This document shows, in pieces, positions 1 through 6,871 of a stretch of 36,228 bases of DNA. The stretch covers positions 1-36,228 of the forward strand of contig JANYIQ010000135.1 of assembly GCA_025362575.1 (NCBI GenBank). The letters are read 5' to 3'. Under the pieces are notes generated by a model. The model did no database searches. It was not told the DNA's origin and saw nothing but the letters and a program-made list of their open reading frames with translations. Position 1 is the first letter of the stretch; every line of letters starts with the position of its first letter. A program made the position numbers and the translations under genes. The DNA comes from Bacteroidia bacterium. Its GTDB lineage: Bacteria > Bacteroidota > Bacteroidia > B-17B0 > Aurantibacillaceae.

Positions 1-2
1 CC

Positions 3-716
3 TTGAGAGATCCTGATGAAGATATTGGTGAAGCAATGAATCTTTTATACAACATTCCGCCCTTGCCAATGCCTTACGCGAGTTATACATGGGGCGATGA
101 TGGGAATCCCGTAAAACCAAAAACACTTTTTATTGGCGACAGTTATTTCTGGAATATTTATTATCAGGGATTAAGCAATAATATTTTTACAGATTGTAAA
201 TTCTGGTATTACGATCAAACTGTTTTTCCTGAAAACGAGCCGGAACGGGAGGTAAAAAAACTTAACTTACTGGAAGAGATCCGGAAAAATCAGGTCATAG
301 TTTTAATGGCAACCGAAAACAATGTTCACGATATTGGTTGGGGCTTTATTGAGGAGGCTCATTCCATTTTTAAGAATAAAATTAAAAACGTAGCGCGCCG
401 CAAAATGTACTTACATGAACTGAAAGAAAGCATTCTTAAATCGGAAGGCTGGATGAAAGACATTGAGAAAAAAGCAAAAGAAAAAAACATAAGTGTCGAA
501 GAAATGATAAACCTTGACGCTCAATACATATATGAAACAGATTACTGCAAGCCCGAAGTTATTGAAGCCACGGAAGAAATAAAGATCCGAATTCATAATA
601 CACCTAAATGGATCGAAGACATTCACAAAAAAGCGAAAGAAAAGAACATAAGCTTTGATGAAATGCTTGAGCTTGATGCGAAATATATTTACGACAGCGA
701 AAAATCTAAAAAGTGA
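3..716 (+). CDS. AlgX/AlgJ-like SGNH-fold protein, C-terminal part (5' end outside window)
   Basis: The reading frame is open at the window edge. The first in-frame start-like codon is only a TTG at base 3, so this is the C-terminal 237 residues of a longer protein. It aligns by eye with the next gene: PDEDIGEAMNLL, then IGDSYFW (residues 44-50, the likely nucleophile-serine block of an AlgX/AlgJ-type SGNH domain), KFWYYD and VLMATENN. After the hydrolase-like part come two copies of a ~38-residue repeat (about 140-177 and 193-230) with the pattern W-x3-I-x2-KAK-x-KNIS-x3-M-x2-LDA-x-Y. Family members take part in O-acetylation of exported polysaccharides, usually beside an MBOAT acyltransferase; whether one lies upstream cannot be seen. 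The stop overlaps the GTG start of the next gene, so the pair is probably translationally coupled. The function is inferred from the fold family only. Confidence 0.72.
   Translation: MRDPDEDIGEAMNLLYNIPPLPMPYASYTWGDDGNPVKPKTLFIGDSYFWNIYYQGLSNNIFTDCKFWYYDQTVFPENEPEREVKKLNLLEEIRKNQVIVLMATENNVHDIGWGFIEEAHSIFKNKIKNVARRKMYLHELKESILKSEGWMKDIEKKAKEKNISVEEMINLDAQYIYETDYCKPEVIEATEEIKIRIHNTPKWIEDIHKKAKEKNISFDEMLELDAKYIYDSEKSKK
420..692 (+). repeat. Two coding copies of a ~38-residue W...KAK..IS..M..DA repeat
   Basis: The copies lie at about 420-533 and 579-692 within the first gene. Both carry a tryptophan, a KKAKEKNIS core and an (I/L)xLDAxY ending. They match three copies in the next gene. The module looks helical and lies outside the SGNH-like domain. 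I do not recognise it as a named domain. Confidence 0.7.
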
Positions 717-2362
717 AGCTGAACTTAAATGAAATAAACATTCCTCTTATTTTTAAACGTTTATGTTTAAGCGGGGTCCTTTGCGTTTTTATTCTGTTAC
801 TGCTTCAACAAGTAACAAATAGGGTAAAATTAAAACCACTTAAAGGATACTTTATCCAAAAAAAGTGCTCAGATATTTCGGCTGCAGGTTGGTTTTCCGG
901 CGACTATCAAAGCGGAACAGAAGCTTTTTTAAATGAGGGTTTTGGCTTTAGAAATTTTCTAGTGAGGCTGGATAATGAAATACGATTCCTGCTTTTCAAA
1001 AAAACAAATACGGAATCAGTTATCATCGGAAAAGAAAATTTCTTGTACGAACATTGCTATTTGCTTGCATACAACGGCAAAGACTTTGTGGGCGAAAATG
1101 CGATAAATGATACAGTTGCAAAAATTAAATTCCTTCAAGACACACTTAATAGTTTAGGCAAAAAATTGCTTATTGTAATTGCTCCAAGTAAAGCTAGAAT
1201 TTATCCGGAATATATTTCTGATTCCTTGAATTCAGGCCCTGAACACGCCACTAATTATATGTTCTATAAAAAATACTTTAATGCTGCCGGTGTTAATTAC
1301 ATTGATTTTAATGCAATTTTTCAAAATAAAAAGTCAGACTCTCCATATTTATTGTTTCCGCAATTAGGAATACACTGGAGTAGGCTTGAGGCCGTAAACG
1401 CCATAGATACGATCATAAAACGCCTGGGGGATCTTTCTGGCGCTCACCTGCCCGAAATAGTGATAAGATCGGTTAAAGAAAAAAGAGAGCTCGAAGAGCC
1501 CGATGATGATATTGTGAACAGCATGAATCTTTTATTTTTACCTCAATTTAAAAAAATGGGTTACCCTGAATTTGAAATAAATAAAACAAATAAAAATCTT
1601 AAAAACCTTATGATGGTTGCCGATAGTTACTGGTGGGATGTTTTTTTGCGACAAATTCCTAAAAACATTTTTGCCGATAACGAATTCTGGTATTATAACA
1701 AAGAAATTTGGGGGAATGGATTCATGGGGAAACTGAATGCAGATTCTGTAGACATGAAAAGGCGTATTTTACAAAAAGACTACATTGTTATCATGGCAAC
1801 TGAAAGTAATTTGTATCGCCTTGGTTATGGATTTATTGGGCAGGCCATATCGGCTCTAAAAAACCCCATTTCTCCTACGCAAAAAGAATTAATTGATATT
1901 AAAAACAACATTCAAAATAATAAGAACTGGTTGGGTCAGATAATTGAAAAGGCGAAAGCTAAAAACATCAGCATCGAAGAAATGATGGACCTTGATGCGA
2001 ATTGGTACTTTCAATTTCACGGGCCCATTTTACAAGACCTTACTTTGTCAGACTATAAACAATTAGTTTATTCTTCAAAAAACTGGATTGACGAAGTGAC
2101 AATAAAAGCAGAGGAAAAGAAAATAAGTCTAGATTCTGCAGTTACCATGGACGCCCGATGGAAGATGAACCAGGATCTAAATAACAGTGCTTTTAACCAA
2201 CCTACAGTACAATCCATTGAAAAGGTCAAAGAAAGCATCCTTCATAACTACGAATGGATGGAACAGATCCGAGAAAAGGCTAAAAAAAGAGGTATCTCGG
2301 TTGACTCTATGATAAGTATTGACGCGCAATGGTTCATAGAACATCAAAAAGCCAAAAACTAA
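713..2362 (+). CDS. AlgX/AlgJ-like SGNH-fold protein with three C-terminal repeats
   Basis: This is a 549-residue paralogue of the preceding gene, starting at a GTG inside the GTGA overlap with its stop. A membrane anchor or uncleaved signal lies at about residues 14-32. Residues ~100-390 resemble the AlgX/AlgJ SGNH hydrolase-like domain used in polysaccharide O-acetylation in the periplasm. The histidine block is GIHWSRLEAVNA (His221) and the serine block VADSYWWD (Ser305). The histidine block normally reads D-x-H, but here Gly219 stands where the triad aspartate is expected, so catalysis is uncertain. The C-terminus has three copies of the repeat seen in the gene upstream (about 396-433, 448-485, 505-542). 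The neighbour pair suggests two co-acting acetyltransferase-type accessory proteins; the polymer acted on is unknown. Confidence 0.75.
   Translation: MKLNLNEINIPLIFKRLCLSGVLCVFILLLLQQVTNRVKLKPLKGYFIQKKCSDISAAGWFSGDYQSGTEAFLNEGFGFRNFLVRLDNEIRFLLFKKTNTESVIIGKENFLYEHCYLLAYNGKDFVGENAINDTVAKIKFLQDTLNSLGKKLLIVIAPSKARIYPEYISDSLNSGPEHATNYMFYKKYFNAAGVNYIDFNAIFQNKKSDSPYLLFPQLGIHWSRLEAVNAIDTIIKRLGDLSGAHLPEIVIRSVKEKRELEEPDDDIVNSMNLLFLPQFKKMGYPEFEINKTNKNLKNLMMVADSYWWDVFLRQIPKNIFADNEFWYYNKEIWGNGFMGKLNADSVDMKRRILQKDYIVIMATESNLYRLGYGFIGQAISALKNPISPTQKELIDIKNNIQNNKNWLGQIIEKAKAKNISIEEMMDLDANWYFQFHGPILQDLTLSDYKQLVYSSKNWIDEVTIKAEEKKISLDSAVTMDARWKMNQDLNNSAFNQPTVQSIEKVKESILHNYEWMEQIREKAKKRGISVDSMISIDAQWFIEHQKAKN
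1898..2338 (+). repeat. Three coding copies of the same ~38-residue repeat
   Basis: The copies lie at about 1898-2011, 2054-2167 and 2225-2338 in the second gene, spaced 52 and 57 residues apart. The first and third keep the full pattern (W, KAK, IS, M, DA, W). The middle one is diverged: KAEEKKIS, with alanine where the methionine sits, but still MDARW. Linkers between copies are not conserved, so the repeat unit itself appears to be under selection. Confidence 0.7.
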
Positions 2363-2393
2363 AGCTGCCTTTAACAAATCTTACCTAATAAGT

Positions 2394-2414
2394 CCCAATT
2401 TATGGGCCTTTTTT
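2394..2414 (+). terminator. Weak possible terminator after the SGNH gene pair
   Basis: A short CCCA/TGGG stem with a five-base loop is followed by six T residues (2409-2414). The stem is only 4 bp, so this is a weak candidate. Its position between the SGNH pair and the dxs promoter fits. Confidence 0.3.
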
Positions 2415-2441
2415 ACGTTAAAATCCATAGAATTTTTGTAT

Positions 2442-2449
2442 TATCTTTG
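2442..2449 (+). promoter_or_regulatory. Bacteroidota-type -7 promoter element for dxs
   Basis: TATCTTTG is an exact match to the TAnnTTTG -7 consensus of Bacteroidota sigma-ABfr. It ends five bases before the dxs ATG, so transcription would start at or beside the start codon. No good -33 element is seen. Confidence 0.55.
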
Positions 2450-2454
2450 TATCC

Positions 2455-4404
2455 ATGGAATTTGTTAAAGGTTCGGGGGTTATACCCGGCGAATTACTTG
2501 CTAAAATCAACTCTCCCGCCGACCTCAAAAATTTGCGTGAAGACCAGCTTGAACAGTTTTGCAAAGAACTCCGTCAATTCATTATCGATATTGTTTCCGT
2601 TAAAGGCGGGCACTTCGGCGCATCGCTCGGCGTGGTTGAATTAACCACCGCCATTCATTATATTTTTAATACGCCTTACGATCAATTGGTTTGGGATGTT
2701 GGTCATCAGGCATACGGACATAAGATCATTACCGGTCGGCGCGATGAATTTCACACCAACCGTGTCTATAAAGGCATCAGCGGTTTTCCGAAACGCAGCG
2801 AAAGCGAATACGATTCCTTTGGTGTTGGACACTCCTCTACCTCTATTGGTGCTGCGCTTGGAATGGCAGTTGCATCCAAATACAACAACTTAAAAGATAA
2901 ACATCATATTGCTGTTATTGGCGATGGCGCCATGACCGCGGGAATGGCCTTTGAAGCGCTTAATCACGCCGGAGTTGAAAATGCAAATTTGTTAGTGGTG
3001 CTGAATGATAATTGCATGAGCATCGACCCTAACGTTGGTGCCTTAAAAGAATATTTAACGGATATAACGGTCTCTCCTACCTACAACAAAGTAAAAGATG
3101 AGGTTTGGAAATTACTTGGTAAAATAAGTAAGTTCGGACCAAACGCACAGGAGATCGCCAGTAAAATGGAGAACGCGATTAAAACCAGTTTACTCAAACA
3201 AAGTAATTTATTTGAGTCGCTTAAGTTTAGATATTTTGGTCCCGTTGACGGGCACGATGTTGTTCGTTTAACAAAAGTATTGCATGATCTTAAAGATATT
3301 CCGGGGCCGAAATTATTGCATATTCTAACTCAAAAAGGAAAAGGCTATCAATTCTCGGAAGAAGGAAATCCAACGGTGTGGCACTCTCCTGGACTTTTCA
3401 ATAAAGATACGGGCGAGATCATTAAAGTTGTTCCTAAAGAACCTCAACCTCCAAAATATCAAGATGTTTTTGGGCACACCATTGTTGAGCTTGCAGAAAA
3501 AAATAAAAAAATAATGGGCATCACACCGGCCATGCCCTCGGGTTGTTCTTTAAATATTATGATGAAAGCAATGCCCGATCGTGCATTCGATGTTGGTATT
3601 GCCGAACAGCATGCTGTTACATTTAGTGCAGGATTAGCTACGCAAGGTTTGGTTCCTTTCTGTAATATTTATTCATCTTTCATGCAACGCGCGTATGATC
3701 AGGTAGTGCATGATGTAGCTTTACAGAATTTAAAAGTGGTGTTCTGTTTAGATCGCGGCGGATTAGCCGGGGCCGACGGACCAACGCATCACGGAGCTTT
3801 TGATATTTCTTATTTTCGCTGCATACCAAATATGATCGTGAGTGCGCCAATGAACGAAGAAGAGCTTCGTAATTTAATGTACACTGCACAATTGGATGAA
3901 ATAAAAAGTCCGTTCAGCATCCGTTATCCACGCGGAAATGGTGTAATGGTAAACTGGAAAACACCTTTTGCTAAACTGGAAATTGGAAAAGGAAGAAAAA
4001 TAAAAGACGGTAAAGAAATTGCCATTCTTTCTTTAGGTCACCCCGGAAACCTTGTTGCCAAAGCGCTTGAGCAATTAGAAGAACAAGGCATTCATGCAGC
4101 GCACTACGACATGCGTTTTGCAAAACCGATAGATGAACAATTATTACACGAAGTTTTTTCGCGGTATAAAAAAATAATCACGGTTGAAGACGGAAGCATT
4201 ATTGGTGGAATTGGTTCAGCCGTTTTAGAATTCATGGCCGATAATAATTACAGCGCTCAGGTAAAACGTTTGGGCATTCCTGATAATTTTATTGAGCATG
4301 GCGAACAAAATGAATTGTATGAAGAGTGTGGTTTTTCACCAAAACAAATTTATCAAACGGCCTTTGATCTTTTAAAAGAGAAAAAAGATTCGATGGTTTC
4401 TTAA
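2455..4404 (+). CDS. dxs: 1-deoxy-D-xylulose-5-phosphate synthase
   Basis: Dxs condenses pyruvate and glyceraldehyde 3-phosphate with thiamine diphosphate to give DXP, the first committed step of the MEP isoprenoid pathway in the cytoplasm. At 649 residues it is of usual family length. Visible hallmarks are the GGHF histidine near residue 53, the TPP/Mg motif GDGAMTAG (156-163) to NDN (184-186), the catalytic glutamate in GIAEQHAV (Glu384), the transketolase pyrimidine domain with RAYDQVVHD, and a C-terminal transketolase domain. The ATG at 2455 is the only plausible start, because there is no internal Met, GTG or TTG before the conserved INSPADLK segment. It sits almost on top of the -7 promoter element. 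The 3' end overlaps the convergent hydrolase gene by 4 bp. It feeds the same C55 lipid route as uppS and uppP further along. Confidence 0.97.
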   Translation: MEFVKGSGVIPGELLAKINSPADLKNLREDQLEQFCKELRQFIIDIVSVKGGHFGASLGVVELTTAIHYIFNTPYDQLVWDVGHQAYGHKIITGRRDEFHTNRVYKGISGFPKRSESEYDSFGVGHSSTSIGAALGMAVASKYNNLKDKHHIAVIGDGAMTAGMAFEALNHAGVENANLLVVLNDNCMSIDPNVGALKEYLTDITVSPTYNKVKDEVWKLLGKISKFGPNAQEIASKMENAIKTSLLKQSNLFESLKFRYFGPVDGHDVVRLTKVLHDLKDIPGPKLLHILTQKGKGYQFSEEGNPTVWHSPGLFNKDTGEIIKVVPKEPQPPKYQDVFGHTIVELAEKNKKIMGITPAMPSGCSLNIMMKAMPDRAFDVGIAEQHAVTFSAGLATQGLVPFCNIYSSFMQRAYDQVVHDVALQNLKVVFCLDRGGLAGADGPTHHGAFDISYFRCIPNMIVSAPMNEEELRNLMYTAQLDEIKSPFSIRYPRGNGVMVNWKTPFAKLEIGKGRKIKDGKEIAILSLGHPGNLVAKALEQLEEQGIHAAHYDMRFAKPIDEQLLHEVFSRYKKIITVEDGSIIGGIGSAVLEFMADNNYSAQVKRLGIPDNFIEHGEQNELYEECGFSPKQIYQTAFDLLKEKKDSMVS

Positions 4405-5039
4405 ACCAAAAAAGGATTATTCATTTTCTCAAACCCTATCGTTGTAGCTTGCCCGTGACCGCTATATACTTTCACATCATCTCCCAAAGGAAATAATTTT
4501 TGTTCTATGGAATCGATAAGGGTCTGGTGATCGCCGCCGGGAAGGTCAGTACGGCCAATGCTTCCGTAAAATAAAACATCGCCGGCGATCATGAATTTTT
4601 GTTCTTTGGAGTAGAATGTCAAGCTGCCGGGAGAATGTCCGGGAGTAAAGATCATTTCCATTTCGCTGTTTCCAAATTTCAATTTTTCTCCTTCTTTTAA
4701 AAAAACTTCCGGCAAAGGCGATTCTTCACAAGGTAAATTATACATCATTGCCACATCCTTATGTTTTTGAATATAACCAAGATCATTTTTGTGAACTTCC
4801 GGCAATAATTTCCAGGTATCAAAAACAAATCGGTTTCCCGAAATATGATCGATGTGTGCGTGCGTTAAGATGAGTCGTTTTAAATTAAGTTCTTTTGCTT
4901 CAATGAATTTTTTCAACTGTGTGTGTTCAGATGAACTCGAGTTTCCCGGATCAATAATTATGGCCTCTTTGGTTTCATCCCATAAAACATAGGTGTTTTC
5001 CTGAAAAAGTCCGAAACAAAAAGAATGCAGCTGGATCAT
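4401..5039 (-). CDS. Metallo-beta-lactamase-fold hydrolase (glyoxalase II-like)
   Basis: This 212-residue protein of the MBL superfamily has the metal motif THAHIDH (His60, His62, Asp64, His65), an FTPGHSPGSL histidine, the bridging aspartate in AGDVLFYGSIGR, and a late GHGQAT histidine, so a complete binuclear zinc/iron site is predicted. It resembles the short glyoxalase II-like group that hydrolyses thioesters such as S-lactoylglutathione analogues; the true substrate cannot be told from sequence. A TTG four codons upstream (5051) is possible, but the ATG at 5039 matches the usual MIQLHSF-type beginning and is preferred. It is cytoplasmic, with no signal peptide. It is convergent with dxs, overlapping it by 4 bp, and has no obvious operon partner. 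Confidence 0.88.
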   Translation of the reverse strand: MIQLHSFCFGLFQENTYVLWDETKEAIIIDPGNSSSSEHTQLKKFIEAKELNLKRLILTHAHIDHISGNRFVFDTWKLLPEVHKNDLGYIQKHKDVAMMYNLPCEESPLPEVFLKEGEKLKFGNSEMEMIFTPGHSPGSLTFYSKEQKFMIAGDVLFYGSIGRTDLPGGDHQTLIDSIEQKLFPLGDDVKVYSGHGQATTIGFEKMNNPFLV

Positions 5040-5109
5040 GTTTTTGCACAAATATCCGTTGTTTAATCGAATTTTGAACGAAGGCTTAGATTATTTTTAA
5101 CATAATTAC

Positions 5110-5137
5110 TTGATTTTCAATGTTTTATTTATCTTTA
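5110..5137 (+). promoter_or_regulatory. Candidate promoter for the porG-like gene
   Basis: TTG at 5110-5112 (-33-like) and TATCTTTA at 5130-5137 (one base from the TAnnTTTG consensus) are separated by 17 bp. This leaves a leader of roughly 40 bases before the TTG start at 5184. The remaining part of the 5040-5183 gap holds nothing else I can name. Confidence 0.4.
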
Positions 5138-5183
5138 AGCCAAAAAATCGTAATAAATTCGCCATCTTTACGTTACTATTGTC

Positions 5184-6002
5184 TTGAAACGCCCACTCCT
5201 CATACTAATTTGTCTGCTTATCATTTTCCAGGTACAGGCGCAAACCCGCAAGCGGAATTTCCGACAGCACGAGATTGGCTTGTTTCTTGGAGGAGCTTAC
5301 TATATTGGGGATCTAAACCCAAGTCGCCAGTTCTTTTTGTCGCAGCCCGCTATTGGTTTATTTTATCGTTTTACTCCTAATTACCGTTATGCTTTCCGGA
5401 CAGGCTTAAATTTTGGAAGCATACAGGGCGATGACTCACAGAGTACTGATGCCGACCAGAGACAACGTAATCTTAATTTTAAATCGCAAATACAGGAATT
5501 GTATGTTATTTCTGAGTTCAATTTTTTAGAATATCGTATCAGCAATGACAAGTACAAATTCAGCATGTTCTTATTCGCCGGCATCAGCGGATTTCATTTT
5601 AACCCGCAGGGAAATTTAGGAGGGGGTCATTGGGAAGATCTACGGCCACTAAGGACAGAGGGGCAGACAAAAAAATACAAAGTATGGCAGGTTAGTGTTC
5701 CTTTTGGTTTAGGATTTAAAATTAATGTCTCGAAAAGCATTGGCATTGGTTTAGAATGGGGTCCCCGTAAAACATGGACAGACTATTTAGATGATGTGAG
5801 CGGCACCTATCCTGATCCAAATGTAAACCCCGCGAATGGCCCTGCCGGAGCCTTATTTTCGAATCGTTCCCGCAATGCCGGCGATGTTATCAATACTCAA
5901 AGAGGTAACCCCCGTACAAAAGACTGGTACATTTTTTATGGACTAACGCTTAACATAAAACTGCGTTCCCCGAAAGAGCCATGCTATTCAATAGGCATGT
6001 GA
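5184..6002 (+). CDS. porG: PorG-like outer-membrane protein (DUF6089 family)
   Basis: This is a 272-residue protein with a clear Sec signal peptide (hydrophobic residues ~4-15, cleavage after VQAQ) and alternating aromatic/hydrophobic strands typical of an 8-stranded beta-barrel. The GLFLGGAYYIGDLNP start of the mature protein and its position directly upstream of uppS-bamA are characteristic of the DUF6089/PorG family. PorG is an outer-membrane part of the type IX secretion system in Porphyromonas. The start codon is a TTG at 5184, and it begins the signal peptide cleanly. The family assignment is firm; the T9SS role here is inferred and is supported by a PorZ-like gene at 26.8-29.1 kb. It is followed by a 119-bp gap before uppS. 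Confidence 0.78.
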   Translation: MKRPLLILICLLIIFQVQAQTRKRNFRQHEIGLFLGGAYYIGDLNPSRQFFLSQPAIGLFYRFTPNYRYAFRTGLNFGSIQGDDSQSTDADQRQRNLNFKSQIQELYVISEFNFLEYRISNDKYKFSMFLFAGISGFHFNPQGNLGGGHWEDLRPLRTEGQTKKYKVWQVSVPFGLGFKINVSKSIGIGLEWGPRKTWTDYLDDVSGTYPDPNVNPANGPAGALFSNRSRNAGDVINTQRGNPRTKDWYIFYGLTLNIKLRSPKEPCYSIGM

Positions 6003-6121
6003 TCCTCACACAACATACTGAATTCATAAAAATTATTAAAAAGCCCCAAACCGCCCCAAAAGTCCGATTTTATTAAGGTTTTCGCCGTATTTTTACTAAA
6101 TTCGCAATCCTTAAAACGGTT

Positions 6122-6871
6122 ATGAACACGGCTGAAAAAATAAATAAACTGAATATACCAAAACACATTGCCATCATCATGGATGGAAATGGCAGATGGG
6201 CAAAACAACAAGGTGAAGACCGGATCTTTGGTCATCACGAAGGAGTGAACTCTGTTCGCGAAATTGTTGAAGCTGCCGTTGAAGTTGGTGTTAAGTATTT
6301 AACCATTTACGCCTTTAGTACCGAGAACTGGAACCGACCAAAAGAGGAAGTAGATGCATTGATGGAATTACTGGTTGCAACAATAAGCATTGAGGCACCA
6401 CAATTAAATAAGAACGGCGTGAAGCTAGAAGCCATTGGCAATTTGAAAAGTTTACCTCCGGCCTGTTATGAAGAATTACAGGAAGCCATGAAACTGACTG
6501 AAAAAAATACAAAATTGACATTAGTACTGGCCCTTAGTTATTCAGCTAAATGGGAAATTACTACTGCCATGAAAGAAATTGCAGAGAAAGTGGAGAAAGG
6601 AACCTTGGCCGCAAAAGACATCAGCGAAGACTTAATTGCTTCACATTTATGTACAAAAAACTATCCTGATCCTGAGTTAATGATACGCACCAGCGGAGAA
6701 CACCGCATCAGTAATTTTTTATTATGGCAACTGGCTTACGCCGAATTTTATTTTACAGATAAGCTTTGGCCTGATTTCAGAAAAAATGATTTTTACGAAG
6801 CAATAATTGGCTACCAAAACCGCGAACGCCGTTTCGGAAAAACAAGCGAACAAATAGCCAAACAAAGCTAA
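6122..6871 (+). CDS. uppS: Undecaprenyl-diphosphate synthase (cis-prenyltransferase)
   Basis: This 249-residue cytosolic or membrane-associated enzyme adds eight isopentenyl units to farnesyl-PP in cis configuration, giving C55-PP, the precursor of the lipid carrier for peptidoglycan and surface glycans. The signature HIAIIMDGNGRWA carries the catalytic Asp21. The FSTENWNRP block (65-73) and the C-terminal RTSGEHRISNFLLWQ block are intact. It starts at the ATG at 6122. Its stop directly abuts the bamA start (TAA-ATG, no gap), so the two are co-transcribed. The product pool connects to UppP (18.0-18.8 kb) and the WecA-like enzyme (23.4-24.5 kb). Confidence 0.96.
   Translation: MNTAEKINKLNIPKHIAIIMDGNGRWAKQQGEDRIFGHHEGVNSVREIVEAAVEVGVKYLTIYAFSTENWNRPKEEVDALMELLVATISIEAPQLNKNGVKLEAIGNLKSLPPACYEELQEAMKLTEKNTKLTLVLALSYSAKWEITTAMKEIAEKVEKGTLAAKDISEDLIASHLCTKNYPDPELMIRTSGEHRISNFLLWQLAYAEFYFTDKLWPDFRKNDFYEAIIGYQNRERRFGKTSEQIAKQS

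Noticed and set aside
2402-2644. Plus-strand open frame overlapping the dxs start in another frame
   Set aside because: It is a shadow of dxs, with no domain and no signal.
5040-5051. TTG start four codons upstream in the MBL-fold hydrolase
   Set aside because: The ATG at 5039 gives the usual start of the family; the extra four residues add nothing conserved.
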